DNA of 64,000 nt. It comes from Eurosta solidaginis (lineage: Eukaryota > Arthropoda > Insecta > Diptera > Tephritidae). The notes beneath the pieces are model-generated. The model had not been told where the DNA came from, made no database searches, and saw only the letters and a list, made by a program, of their open reading frames with translations. The DNA lies in contig NC_090319.1 in NCBI RefSeq assembly GCF_040869045.1, forward strand, positions 396,815,601 to 396,879,600. The letters are read 5' to 3'. Positions 1 through 11,013 of the stretch are shown in pieces. The position numbers were made by a program, and so were the translations under genes. Positions within the stretch are counted from its first letter, which is position 1. Each line of letters opens with the position of its first letter.

Positions 1-66
1 CAGATAACTTGATTAGCCTGCTTATTTCATTTTCTCCTTGCGGACGGGGCCGCGGGTAAAGGCTAG
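1..66 (+). mobile_element. Helitron 3' terminus (element truncated by window start)
   Basis: The segment ends in a short GC hairpin (GCGG-acggg-CCGC) followed about 9 bases later by CTAG and then T, the CTRR-T signature of Helitron 3' ends. The same roughly 65-base end recurs at 2090-2154 and 5104-5185, which confirms it as a defined terminus. The next element starts immediately after it, so the copies are joined head to tail. Confidence 0.7.
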
Positions 67-67
67 T

Positions 68-2154
68 ATCTAATCTAATCTAATCTAATTTATATTATAA
101 ATGGGAAAGTTTGGATGTTTGGATGTTTAGATGTTTGGATGTTTGGATGTTTGTCCAGACGTTTGTATTTGTGACTCAATAACGCAAGAACGGCTGGACC
201 GATTTGGATGAAATTTTGCACACATATAGCCAATAGTCTAGAAGGATCTACTAGCTATATATTTTTCAAAAGGGGCGTGGTCCCCGCCCCTAGGAACAGT
301 TATAATTTAATTATTATATTTTTTCGTCTTTGCGACTGAATCACGCCAGAATGGCTACACGGATTTTGATGAAATTTGGGACACAGACAATAGTCTACTA
401 GCGAAATTTTTTTCGAACATGGAAAGAGGGGTGGGGGTCCCCCTTTTTAATAATTTTTACACATTATAACTTTACGTATACTGGCCTTCACCAATATCAC
501 AGACTCAAGGGGTCAAATAAGTCGAGGACTTACAAAGTAAGCAGTGAAACACCCCGCGCCCCCCCTCCCCCCCCCCCCCCCCTTTATCTCCCTCTGGTGT
601 TAAATCTATAAATTGTTATAACTCAATATAAATTTTCTCCTAAAACAATAGTTTTTGGTATCTGGCACATATAGATCGAGATCTAGACAATTTTGGAGGA
701 ACGATCAGTAGTCCTCTCCTTCTACACCCGCCATCCGCCCTCCTTCAATTGTTTTTATTAGCGCGGTTTTATTAGCTTTACCTGTATGTTTCTATGTAAC
801 TTTTCATTTGCTCCAATGCGCCTGCTGCCTTATTAATATGGTTTTATAATTAGCTTCACCTTATTTGTAATCCCGTAAGGGTCATATCGAGGCCCTTCCG
901 GGATAATTTCTGGATGGTTTTCGGGATCGGTCCGGGATCCCGCCGGGATAATTTCGGGACTTTTTCGGGACTATTTCGGGATAATTTTGGGACCCTTCCG
1001 GGATCATTTCTGTATAGTTTTCGGGATCCGTCCGGGATCCCGTCGGGGTTATTTTGAGACATTTTCGGGACTATTCCGGAATCATTTCGGGACTATTTCG
1101 CGATCATTTGGGGACCCTTCCGGCATCATTTCTGGATGGTTTTCGGGATCCGTTCAGGATCCCGTCGGAATCATTGCGCGACTTTTTCGGGATCATTTGG
1201 GGTCCCTCCCAAGATCAATTCTGGATGGATTTCGGGATCTGTCCGGGATCCCGTCAGGGTCAATTCGGGACTTCTTCGGGACTATATCGGGATCATTTCT
1301 GGATGGTTTACGGGATCCGACCAGGATCCCTTAAGGGTCATTTCGGGACTATTAGGTGATCATTTGAGGACCTTTCCGGGATCACGCCTGGATGATTTTC
1401 GGTATCCGTTCGGGATCCCGTCGGAATCATTGCCGGACTTTTTCGGAATCATTTGGGATCCCTTCCGGCATCATTTCTGGATGGTTTTCGGGATTTGTCC
1501 GGGATCCCGTCGGCTTTATTTCGGGACCTTTTCGGGGCTAATACGGGATCATTTGGGGATCCTCTAGGGGTCGTTTCGTGACTTTTTCTGTTTTATTTCG
1601 GGATCATTTGGGGACCCTTCCGCCATAATTTCTTGATGGTTTACCGGATCCATCAGGGTCATTTCGGGACCATTTTGGGATCATTTGGGGACCCTTCCGA
1701 GATCATTTCTGGATCCGTCCGGAATGTCGTAGGAGCCATTTCGGGATTTTTTGTTACTTTTCCAGGATAGTTTCGGGATCATTTTGGAACACCTTCAGGG
1801 ATCATTTCTGTGTGGTTCTCTGGATACGTCTAGAATCGTGTCGTTGTCATTTCGGGTTTTTTGGGACTATTCCGGGAACTTTTGGAGACCCTTTCGGGGC
1901 ATTTCTGGATGGTTTTCGGGATCCGTCCGCGATAGCGTGGGGGTAATTTCGTAGCTTTTTCTGTATAATTTCGGGATCATTTGGGATCCTATCAGGTTAT
2001 CAGCTCATTTAGTTCTTTTTTTTACTCAATTGCAAAAATAAAATGCATTACACAGAAAATAAAATTTTTAACAGATAACTTGATAAGCAGGCTTACGCGA
2101 ATAGCCCATATATTTAAATTTCTCCTTGCGGACGGGGCCGCGGGTAAAGGCTAG
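68..2154 (+). mobile_element. Non-autonomous Helitron copy 1 with internal minisatellite
   Basis: A 2.1-kb unit between two CTAG-T ends. The 5' part (about 100-880) carries an A/T-rich lead (TCTAA repeats), a TTTGGATG microsatellite, and a non-coding block that recurs in copy 2. The middle is a minisatellite and the end is the hairpin plus CTAG terminus. No Rep/helicase reading frame is present, so it would need an autonomous partner. Assignment to Helitron/Helentron rests on the 3' hairpin, the CTRR-T end and the lack of terminal inverted repeats. Confidence 0.65.
885..1990 (+). repeat. Minisatellite inside Helitron copy 1
   Basis: Diverged tandem units of about 78-90 bp, recognisable by a recurring 'ctggatggttttcggga' (for example at 1132, 1221, 1299, 1388 and 1477) and by shorter internal echoes of 'ttcgggactatttcggga'. 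All frames are rich in R-D-P-G-like strings; this is a by-product of the repeat and not coding evidence. Confidence 0.85.
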
Positions 2155-2155
2155 T

Positions 2156-5100
2156 ATATTATAAATGGGAAAGTTTGGATGTTTGAATGTCCAGACGTTT
2201 GTGTTTGTGCCTCAATCACGCAAGAACGGCTGGACGGATTTGGATGACATTTTGCACACATATAGCCAATAGTCTAGAAGGATCTACTAGCTATATTTCT
2301 TTGAAAAAAGGGGAGGTTCGCGCCCCCTAGGAACAGTTATAATTTAATTATTGTATTTTTTCGTCTTTGTGACGAATCACGCCAGAACGGCTACACGGTT
2401 TTTGATAAAATTTGGCACACAGACAATAGTCTACGAGAGAAAATTTTTTCGAACATAGAAAGGGGGGTAGCGGTCTCACGACCCCTTCGAAAAATTACTT
2501 TTTAATAATTTTTACACATTATAACTTTACTTATACTGGCCTTCACCAATATTACAGACTAAATGTGTCGAATAAGTCGAGGGTTTACAAAGTGAGCAGT
2601 GACACCCTCCGGCCCCCTCCCCCCTTCTCACCCACTCTGGTGTAAAATCTATAAATTGTTATAACTCAATATAAATTTTCTCCAAAATCAATAGTTTTTG
2701 GTATCTAGCACATACTGATCGAGATCTAAACAATTTTGGAAAAACGATTAGTAGTCCTCTCCTTCTCCTCCCGCCATCCGCCCTCCTTCAATTGTTTTTA
2801 TTAGCACGCTTTTATTAGCTTTACCTGTATGTTTCTATGTAATCCTTCATTCGCTACAACGCGCCTGCTGCCTTATTAAGATGATTTTACATTTAGCTTC
2901 ACCTTATTTGTAATCCCGTTAGGGTAATATCGAAACCCTTCGGGATAATTTCTGGATGGTTTTCGGGATCCGTCCGGGATCCCGCCGGGGTCATTTCGGG
3001 ATTTTTTCGAGACTATTTCGGGATAATTTTGGGACCCTTCCGGGATCATTTCTGTATAGTTTTCGGGAACCGTTCTGGATCCCGTCGTGGTTATTTTCGG
3101 GACTATTCCGGGATCATTTCGGGACTATTTTGCAATCATTAGGGGACCCTTCCGGCATCATTTCTAGATGGGTTTCGGTATCCGTCCGCCATTCCGTCGG
3201 GGTATTTTCGGGATCATTTGCGTACCTTTGAGAGATAAATTCTTGGTGGTTTCCGGGATCATTACGGGACTTTTTCGGGGTCATTTTTGGTCCCTTGCGG
3301 CATTATTTCTGGATGGTTTTCGCGATCCGTCCGGGATCCCGTCGCGGCCATTTCGGGGCTATTTAGGGATCATTTGGGGTATCTTCCGCCATCATTTCTG
3401 GATGGTTTTCGAGATCCGTCCGGGATCCCGTCGGGGTCATTTCGGGACTTTTTCTCGACTAATACGGGATCATTTGGGGGCCTTTTCGGCATTATTTCTG
3501 GATGGTTTTTGGGATCCCGTCAGGGTCATTTCGGGACTATTAGGGGATCATTTGAGGACCTTTCCGGCATCATTCCTGGATAGTTTTCGTGATCCGTCCG
3601 GGATCCCGACGGGGTCATTTCGGGATCATTTGAGGTACCTACCGGCATCATTTATGAATGGTTTTCGGGATTCGTCCGGGGTCCCTTCAGGGCCATTTCG
3701 GGATTATTAGGGGATCATTTGAGGACCTTTCCGGCATAATTTCTGGATAGTTTTCGGGAACCGGACGGAGTCATTTCAGGAGTATTTCGGGATCATTTTG
3801 GGTACCTACCGGCATCATTTCTGGATGGTTTTCGGTATCCGTCCGGGATCCCGTCGGGGTCATTTCGGGACTTTTTCGGGATTATTTGGTGTACTTTCCG
3901 GCATCATTTCTTAATGTATTTCAGGATCCGTTCGGGATTTCGTCGGGGCATTTCGGGACTTTTTCTCAACTAATACGGGATCATTTGGGGGCCCTTTCGG
4001 CATCATTTCTGGATGGTTTTCGGGACCCGTCCGGTATCCCGTCAGGGTTATTTCTTGACTATTACGGGATCATTTGAGGACCTTTCCGGCATCATATCTG
4101 GATAGTTTTCAGGATCCGTCCGGGATCCCTACGGCAACATTTCTAGATGGTTTTCGGGATCCGTCCGGGATCCCGTCGGGGTTATTTCGGGACTTTTTCT
4201 CGACTAATACGGGATCATTGGGGACCCTTTGGCATCATTTCTGGATGGTTTTCGGGATCCGTCCGGGATCCCGTCAGGGTCATTTCGGGATTGTTAGAGG
4301 GATTATTTGAGGACCTTTCCGGCATCATTTCTGGACAGTGCTCGGGATCTGTACGGGATCCCATCGGGGTAATTTCGGAACTTTTTCAGGACTATTTCGG
4401 GATCATTTGGGAACCCTTTAGGGGTCATTTCATGACTTTTTCTGTATTATTTCGGGATCATTTGGCGACCCTTTCTTGATGGTTTGCCGGGTCCATCAGG
4501 GTTATTTCGGGACCATTTTGAGATCATTTGGGGACCCTTCAGAGGTCATTTCTGGATCCGCCCGTGATGCCGTAGGAGTCATTTCGAGATATTTTTGTTA
4601 CTTTTGCGGGATAGTTTTGGGAACCTTCCGGGATCATTTCTGTATGGCTTTCGCGATCCTTCGTGGATCCCCTCGGGGTCATTTCGGAACTTTTTCTGGA
4701 CTATGTCAGGATAATTTAGGAACCCTTCCTGGATATTTTCTGGATGGTTTTTGAGATCCGTCCAGGAGCCCGTCAGGATCGTTTCGGAACTTTTCCGGGA
4801 CTATTTCGGGATCATTTTGGTACCCTTAAAGGATCATTTCTGTGTGGTTCTCTGGATAAGTCTAGAATTGTGTCGTCGTCATTTCAGGTTTTTTGAGACT
4901 ATTCCGGGAACTTTTGGAAACCCTTCCGGGGCATTTCCGGACGGTTTTCGGGATCCGTCCGCGAAATCGTCGGGGTCATTTCGTGGCTTTTTCTGTATAA
5001 TTTCGGGATCATTTGGGGATCCTATCAGGTTATCAGCACATTTAGATCATTTTTTTACTCAATTAAAAAAGTAAAATGCATTGACAGAAAAAATTTTTTA

Positions 5101-5185
5101 AACAGATAACTTGATAAGCAGGCTAACGTGAATAGCCCATATATTTCTTTTTCTCCTTGCGGACGGGGCCGCGGGTAAAGGCTAG
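2156..5185 (+). mobile_element. Non-autonomous Helitron copy 2 with expanded minisatellite
   Basis: Same architecture as copy 1: 5' block from 'tatattataaatgggaaag' (about 2156-2900), a minisatellite, and the CTAG end at 5182-5185. It abuts copy 1 directly and is about 0.9 kb longer because the minisatellite is about twice as long. No protein-coding capacity is visible. Confidence 0.65.
2905..5035 (+). repeat. Minisatellite inside Helitron copy 2
   Basis: About 2.1 kb of the same 78-100-bp degenerate unit as in copy 1, with the 'ctggatggttttcggga' and 'gtcatttcgggac' modules. Units vary in length and order, indicating unequal exchange or slippage after the element formed. Confidence 0.85.
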
Positions 5186-5339
5186 TTAACTAATATTTTT
5201 TTCATTTCCCTAAGTCCACTGAAAGCCAAATCCAGACTACTGTGCGACGCAGCGCTAGATTAAAGGATCGCAACAGAAAAAGTCTACAGAAAACTGAATG
5301 CTTCTCTCAGAGACGATGATCAAAATAAAACAAATGTGA

Positions 5340-6165
5340 AGATACGGACCTTCACCATAAAATTTCAGAATTGCAGCATTTGCTACAAGAGTCCAACATA
5401 AAGAACGCTAGACTTGAACAGCTGTTTGTGCCTACAGCATATTCAGGTATGCCAGCGCAAACTTCAGTATTGCCAAAAATTTGCAATGTCTCTATGTTAA
5501 TATTGTCTCTGGTATTGCCTACGTCATTCACGACGAGCGTGTCTATGCCGACGCCTGCGCCGCATATGCCTGCATCCGCCATGTAAACTATGCCGACATA
5601 CTCTATTGCAGGATATTGAGCGACTACAAACCATCATGCCATGTAAACTGTGGCGACATATACTACCGCAGGATATTCATTGGGTCAAATCTCTCATGCA
5701 TGTCAATTGTGACGACATACTCTAGAGAAGGATATGGACCGATTCCATCCTCTAATGCCACGTCAATTCCGCCGACGTACTCTAATAAGGAATTTGTAAG
5801 CGTATCAACCGCCAACGCCACGTCATGCCTGCCGATGTACGAATACACTTTTCCAAAAGCAACGAGTCGATCAGCACTGCTCGAGCCTTCGTTTTTATTG
5901 TACATGCCTATGCACTATATATATATATATACCGGCAGGACCACCCTCAACTGTCTCGACGAATCCTGTCACAATACCTATGAACACAACAACAAGAATT
6001 TTCAGGATTCCAGAGGAATGGCCTATGTTTGCATTTGCATACAAAGAAACGACAGATGCCTATCGCTACACGATTCTAGGGAATTTAACACGTCTACAGA
6101 AGGCGCTGAAGGGTGCAGCTAAATCTAAAGTTGAAGCCTTCGAGCGGTTTCCAGGTGTTGGTGTG
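5340..6165 (+). pseudogene. BEL/Pao-type gag remnant
   Basis: One frame contains, between stops, a helical segment (QHLLQESNIKNARLEQLF near 5371), a Pro/Thr-rich linker, and near 5980-6130 an IPEEWPMFAFAY...LTRLQKALKGAA block that resembles the conserved gag core of BEL-type retrotransposons. About five degenerate 60-bp (20-codon) repeats, each starting near 'gccatgtaaact', fill 5576-5870. A 213-codon open frame over part of this region is in a different frame and is not the ancestral one. The family call is an inference from a short block. Confidence 0.45.
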
Positions 6166-7080
6166 ATTTTGTTCAAGCACAGCTCCTATTGCTGTGCTGG
6201 ATGCGTTGCAAGTGATTCGAATTTCAGCAGTGGGTAACGGATGCGCCAATAGCGTAGCGGTTGCAAGTTGTTGTTTGATCGCAGAAAAAGCTTTTACGGA
6301 AGTGTCCGTCCATGGCACCGGTCTTCGGTGATTATTCTTTGATTCGAAGAACTCGTTGAGTAGCGCCAACACGTTAGCGGCGTTTTTAATGTGGCGTCAA
6401 TAAAAGTTGATTGCCCTTATGAATCTTCTTAGATACATGATTGTCTCGGTTTAGGGAAATCGCGTAGTGATTTGACTCAATTTGGCAACGGTTCTGAGCC
6501 CTGTGCTGTAATACGGTATCCCAGAAAACCGACGGTGGTTGAACCTAGTACACACTTATCTGCGTTAATGCAAAGTGAAAACTGACTTAGTCGTTGAAAT
6601 ACCAGGCGGAGGTGTTGCTTGTGCTGGTTCTCGCCGTTTGACGCAATTAGCAGATCGTCGATGTAAGCATAAACGAAGTCCAAACCCGATAGTGCTTCAT
6701 TTATGAGCGTTGAAACGACTGGGCTGATGTTTGTGAATTTGTTCGGTTTATTGAGAGCTGTTATGCTGTTGGCGTTATCGCTGTGATTGGCGCTGTTGCG
6801 AACGCACCTGTGCGAGAACCTGAGTTGGGAACTATGATACACCCCGTTTGGCGTCATTTATTAGTCCGTGTTCGTGAATTAGGTCTGAACCGATGATTGT
6901 GGATGGTACGTTCGTCATACAAAAAATCCAATGAATTGGTCGACGGAGCCCAATATTGAGAGTCAGCGCCTTCTGGCCGTATGTTTCGATGACAGTGCCG
7001 TTGGCAGTCTGGCGTCGAAGTTGGGTTGAGGTTAGTCGGCCTCCTGTTACAGCGACAACGGCGATATTTTCAAGCAACAA
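6130..7080 (-). pseudogene. Ty3/gypsy (CsRn1-like) pol remnant: protease, RT, RNase H
   Basis: On the minus strand, in order: a protease-to-RT linker (IGSDLIHEHGLL-like, 7080-6832), the RT active-site region FVYAYIDDLLIAS (near 6690-6650) and the start of the RNase H (ITCNASSTAIGAVLEQ, about 6240-6170). The pieces are in different frames and much of the RT palm is missing. The same order and similar motifs occur in the better preserved element at 38393-43359, so both probably belong to one clade. Confidence 0.7.
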
Positions 7081-7238
7081 AATTTTTCATGGATAATGAA
7101 ATTCACCTTTGACAGCACTAGATTGTGTTCATTGTTCTTAGCTATATTCTGTGAAATATACTTGGTGTGTATAGTTTGCTCTTTAAGGCGGCAATATATG
7201 CATATGAAGAGGAGTCCGGAGGACAATAACCCCAATAC

Positions 7239-7345
7239 GCTTAAAGCAGGGGAAGAGAAAAGAACCTCACGAACCCTAAAATAATTGCAAGATGCTTAAA
7301 GCAGGGGAGGTTGAAAGGGCCCTCGTGAACCTGAAAGTAGTGTCA
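7239..7345 (+). repeat. Imperfect direct repeat of about 55 bp
   Basis: 'gcttaaagcagggga' recurs at 7239 and 7294 with similar downstream sequence. It lies just upstream of the non-LTR endonuclease remnant and may be part of its 5' leader. Confidence 0.5.
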
Positions 7346-7749
7346 AATAACGGGGTATAGCCGTAGACCCAGAGGTGCTAGAACTGCAACAATTGGGAGA
7401 GAGACAAATAGCTCAATGGGGCTGCGAGTCTTACAGATTAACCTCCAACACAGTAACGTAGCATCGAGCGAGCTCCTCCTGATTCTTAAGGGAGTTCCTT
7501 TGATGTGGTGCTGATACAGGAGCCATGGCTCTCGTCCAGAGGAAAGGTTTCTGGACTCAGCGCGAGCCGATTCAACGGCTCTTACGCAAATACGGAGAGC
7601 AGGGTTAGAGCTGCAGGCATGGTGAGGCAACATCTATGTACACTCGTGTATGCCAACTTCATCACGGTGATCACAATAAAGGAGAAAAACGAACTGCGGC
7701 TTGTCAAATCCGCAAGTGGGAATGCGCATCACAGAGTATAGGAAGGGGC

Positions 7750-8237
7750 CGATGCCAAAACACTGCTCTGAAAATCGCTACGGGCTGTCTTCTTATGTCG
7801 CCAGAACACCACCTATACAGTGCGGCGAGAGTTAATAGTCCCCATCAGGGAGAGAAAAGAAATGCTCAACAAACAGTTTCTGTTGAATACCCAGACATCC
7901 CTGGGTAACCCAACAGACATCTGATTTAAGAGCCCCCTCTCAGGGGCTTAAGAAGTCATCTAAGCAAACATTATGAGGATATATGTGACCTGAGAACACA
8001 GCCATATGTAGAAGAAAAAACACAAACAGGTCCTCAGTGATATCCACAAAAATGCATCGGACCTCTATGGCAGCAATTGCCTGGCGAACCCCGTTCTTCT
8101 AGATAAATACCCTGAACTCGCGGAAGAGGAAAGCAATCTCCATAGGTAGACGCGCGTCACTTTAGCTCAACATCGATCTGGATACTGTAACAGGTTAAAC
8201 TCCTACCTATATAGAATGAACCCCGACATACATAATG
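7750..8237 (+). pseudogene. Jockey-like ORF2 C-terminal fragment embedded in the I/LOA remnant
   Basis: NTALKIATGCLLMSPEHHLY (near 7758) followed by degraded motifs up to about 8237 match the C-terminal part of the jockey-like ORF2 also seen at 32040-32590 (+) and 11010-11540 (-). The I/LOA coding sense resumes on the far side near 8240, so this is an insertion or template switch within that element. Confidence 0.6.
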
Positions 8238-8891
8238 TAAAATACAGCCCAGGGACTGATAAAAAAGGACGACGGGAAATGGTCGCACAGTAGGGAAGAG
8301 TCCCTTGAGGCGCTACTTAACATACACTTCCCATCAGAATAGTTGTGTACCAATATCTTCACCCCAAATACGGAGCGAGCATTAGCAGGGTTGGTGAAAA
8401 ATACCAAAATTGAGTGGGCGTTAAAAACTTTGCCAAGCTCAAATCGCCGCATCCGGATAGGATATTTCTTGCTATGCTGCCGATGGCATGTGGATGATTG
8501 TAAAATGGCTTAGAACAATTTTTGGGGGTTACATAAAACTGAACTCCGGCTTAAGTAGTCTTCATACCGAAAGCGGGAAGAACCAGTCACCTGCACCCAA
8601 AAGGCTACAAGCCTATTAGTATGACTTCTTTTCCGCTCATAACCCTACAGAGAATGATAGGTTTTTTTTTATAAAATCAAATATGAGTGAAGCATTATTC
8701 TTTTCAGAACAACATTCTTACTCCAAAGGCAAGTAAGTCGATACTGTACTGCATAGCGTGGTAATGAATATATAGAAAACCCTGGAACGCCAGAAATATG
8801 TCCTTGGTGTTTTCCAGGACATTGCTGGGACTTTTAACAATGTCTCGAAACGAGAAATCATGGACCATCCCAACTCTATTGAACAACATCC

Positions 8892-8975
8892 GATCTTAAC
8901 AAATTGGATCGGCTCCATGTTAAGCTGCAAAGTGATCTTAACAAATTGGATCGGCTCCATGTTAAGCTGCAAAAT
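8892..8975 (+). repeat. 42-bp direct duplication in the RT remnant
   Basis: 'gatcttaacaaattggatcg' occurs at 8892 and 8934. The 42-bp period is a multiple of three, so the repeat was in frame (14 codons). Confidence 0.9.
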
Positions 8976-9241
8976 TATTACGGCGCCATGGGGTCTAAGC
9001 GAGGCCACAAAATCTGTTAACATCGGATTGCCGAAGGGTTGGGTTTAATCACCAATGCTGTAGACGCTAGTCATCAACCAATTGCTGATGCGGTACGACA
9101 GAGGGCCAGTCAAACTGTCGATCAGCCAGTTCGATGAGGGACCCGTAAAACTTGCGGCTTACGCAGATGACGTTGCAATTGTCATAAGCGGAAAGTGCAT
9201 TCCAACGATTACCTCTTTGATGGATTGGGTGCTTCAGGATA

Positions 9242-9451
9242 TTCATACCTGGGCATCTAATTTCGGGTTGACAGCCAACGCAAAGAAGACGGATATGGTC
9301 TTGTTTACTAAGAGGTACAAGGTCATAACTTGGACCAAGCCTAATGTTCATACCTGGGCATCTAATGTCGGGTTGACATCTAACGCAAAGAAGACGGATA
9401 TGGTCTTGTTTACTAAGAGGTACAAGGTCACAACTTGGACCAAGCCTAAGT
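9242..9451 (+). repeat. 105-bp in-frame tandem duplication in the RT remnant
   Basis: 'ttcatacctgggcatctaat' starts at 9242 and 9347. The 35 duplicated codons lie just after the YADD motif and both copies remain open. The copies differ by only a few bases, so the duplication is young relative to the decay around it. Confidence 0.9.
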
Positions 9452-9517
9452 TATGAGGGGTGAAACTACAGGAGAAACCTTAAGAGAAAATGTATAGGAA
9501 TCATCCTAAACAGTAAT

Positions 9518-9653
9518 AACACAATGTCAAAATATCAAAAGAGTTAAGAAATTATTATATAACTATTGCAAAGCACTACCATTTAGATAATGATCCCATA
9601 CATACAAGTACTTAATTTAGGTCTACAAGACCGTAAATAAATAAATAAACAAT
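9518..9653 (+). mobile_element. 5'-truncated CR1/jockey-like tail with 10-bp target duplication
   Basis: A 136-bp insert ends in 'ccgtaaataaataaataaac' and is flanked by direct repeats of 'aaacagtaat' (9508-9517 and 9654-9663). Removing the insert restores continuous I/LOA coding sense across the site. The 'cactaccatttag' near its start resembles the C-terminal codons and stop of the reverse transcriptase ending at 46829. Confidence 0.65.
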
Positions 9654-10560
9654 AAACAGTAATTTGTCGTGGAAGCTTAACGTGGAGGAGAAAGTGAAGA
9701 AGGCATCAACGGCACTTTATGCATGTACAAGAATGCTGGGGTGTACGTGGTATTTAGCCATTGTAAACCATATTCTATACTATGGAGTTCTTGTTTGATG
9801 AACAGTCACATAAAAAAGAACCTACCTCAAAAAATTAGAGGGGGTATGCAGGCTATCAATGCTTAGCATTACGGAAGCTCTGAAAACAACCTCGACGGCT
9901 GCATTGTGTGTTTTGGCGATCCCTGGAAAGCATCGGTGCAGGGCAAAGCATACAAATATATTGTGTCCCAGGGCATATGGGAATAGATCGGAATGAAAAA
10001 GCGGATAAACTAGCTTAAAAGGGTGAATCCCTTGAAGCTTGCTCAGTAGACGTCCCAACTAGATTGGGCGATATTGAGAGAAGGCGAGAGGTGCACATTA
10101 TCGACCAAGCGGGAAAGGCGTAGATCCAAGTGCGGGGCTGTAAAGTGTCGAAGATTATATGCAGGTCTTACAACCATAGACTAACAAAGTTGCTTCTGTC
10201 ATTAAAAAGAGAGGACTGTAATCATGACGGGTATTCTGGCTGGACACTGCCTTCTGGAGTCACATGCCTTTAAATTAGGCTTTGTCAGTGATAGTAGATG
10301 CAGGAAGTGCGGGTTAGAGGAGGAAACGTTCGAGCACGTTTTCTGCTCGTGCCCTGCACTTGGCAGGCTAAGACTCCAGCTATTAGAAGTGATACAGCTG
10401 ATCTAGAAGCAGCAAGTGGCATAGGTTCTGAACAGCTTATAGTATTTGCCAAGAGGACGGAGTTATATTATAACAAGTTAAACAAACTTCTGGTAACACT
10501 ACGGACTCATTCAGTCTATGTTAGGTTCTCATGGACCAACCAGGTCAACCAAAGTTGAAA

Positions 10561-11013
10561 ATGTATTCCTCGGGCTTCAACACTCACCGGTAAAAACAGC
10601 GATACAGGACTCTACTTTCTTTTCGGTTTTTTTTTTTATTTGTTCACTAAGGAAAATACCTTTCCAAGAACATGCATTTAGAAAAAACACCTAAAATGAG
10701 GAAACACTCCCTAAAAAAATTTATTGATTAAATCAAAGTAAAAAATAAATTTGAAATTTTCTCATACAAAAACTTGGCCGTCTTCTAATTTACTAAAATG
10801 GAACCATTTTTATTTTAACGCTCTGCTGTTATCGTTGTTGTGTTAACAGTGCTTCACCACATTCAATGGCGACCACTCAACCACATTCGACCAGTCCCAA
10901 ATTGGCGTGAAAGTCCTCTAACGGGAGTCCAATGAAACTAGCAGTTTGGTGTCATGTGGGGACACATCGCATGCTGAACATACATTACGTAAGCCGGGGT
11001 TGATTCTGGACAA
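10561..11013. other. Intergenic or repeat-derived spacer, nothing recognised
   Basis: A/T-rich sequence with a T-run near 10627. No coding sense, RNA gene or recognisable terminus was seen. Confidence 0.5.

Larger units (their letters stand above)
7390..10560 (+). pseudogene. I/LOA-like non-LTR retrotransposon ORF2 remnant
   Basis: Scattered + strand pieces follow the normal ORF2 order: endonuclease N-terminus (LQINLQHS near 7432; VLIQEPWLSSRGKVSG near 7508), RT start (about 8240-8460), a NWIGSMLSCK...GLPKGWV block (8890-9045), YADDVAI (near 9160), a thumb-like NVEEKVKKASTALYA (about 9680), an RNase H end (VPGHMGIDRNEKADKLA near 9965) and a C-terminal zinc-like CRKCGLEEETFEHVFCSCPA (10300-10360). 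Many stops and frameshifts make it dead. A jockey fragment replaces the segment between endonuclease and RT, and a small non-LTR tail is inserted at 9518-9653. The same 3' region recurs at 36181-37160. Confidence 0.75.

Noticed and set aside
987..5074. Many overlapping + strand open frames of 60-180 codons rich in Phe, Arg, Asp, Gly and Ser
   Set aside because: They arise in all three frames from the minisatellite and have no independent coding evidence.
5481..6122. 213-codon open frame
   Set aside because: It is out of frame with the recognisable gag core and is explained by 60-bp repeats that keep frames open.
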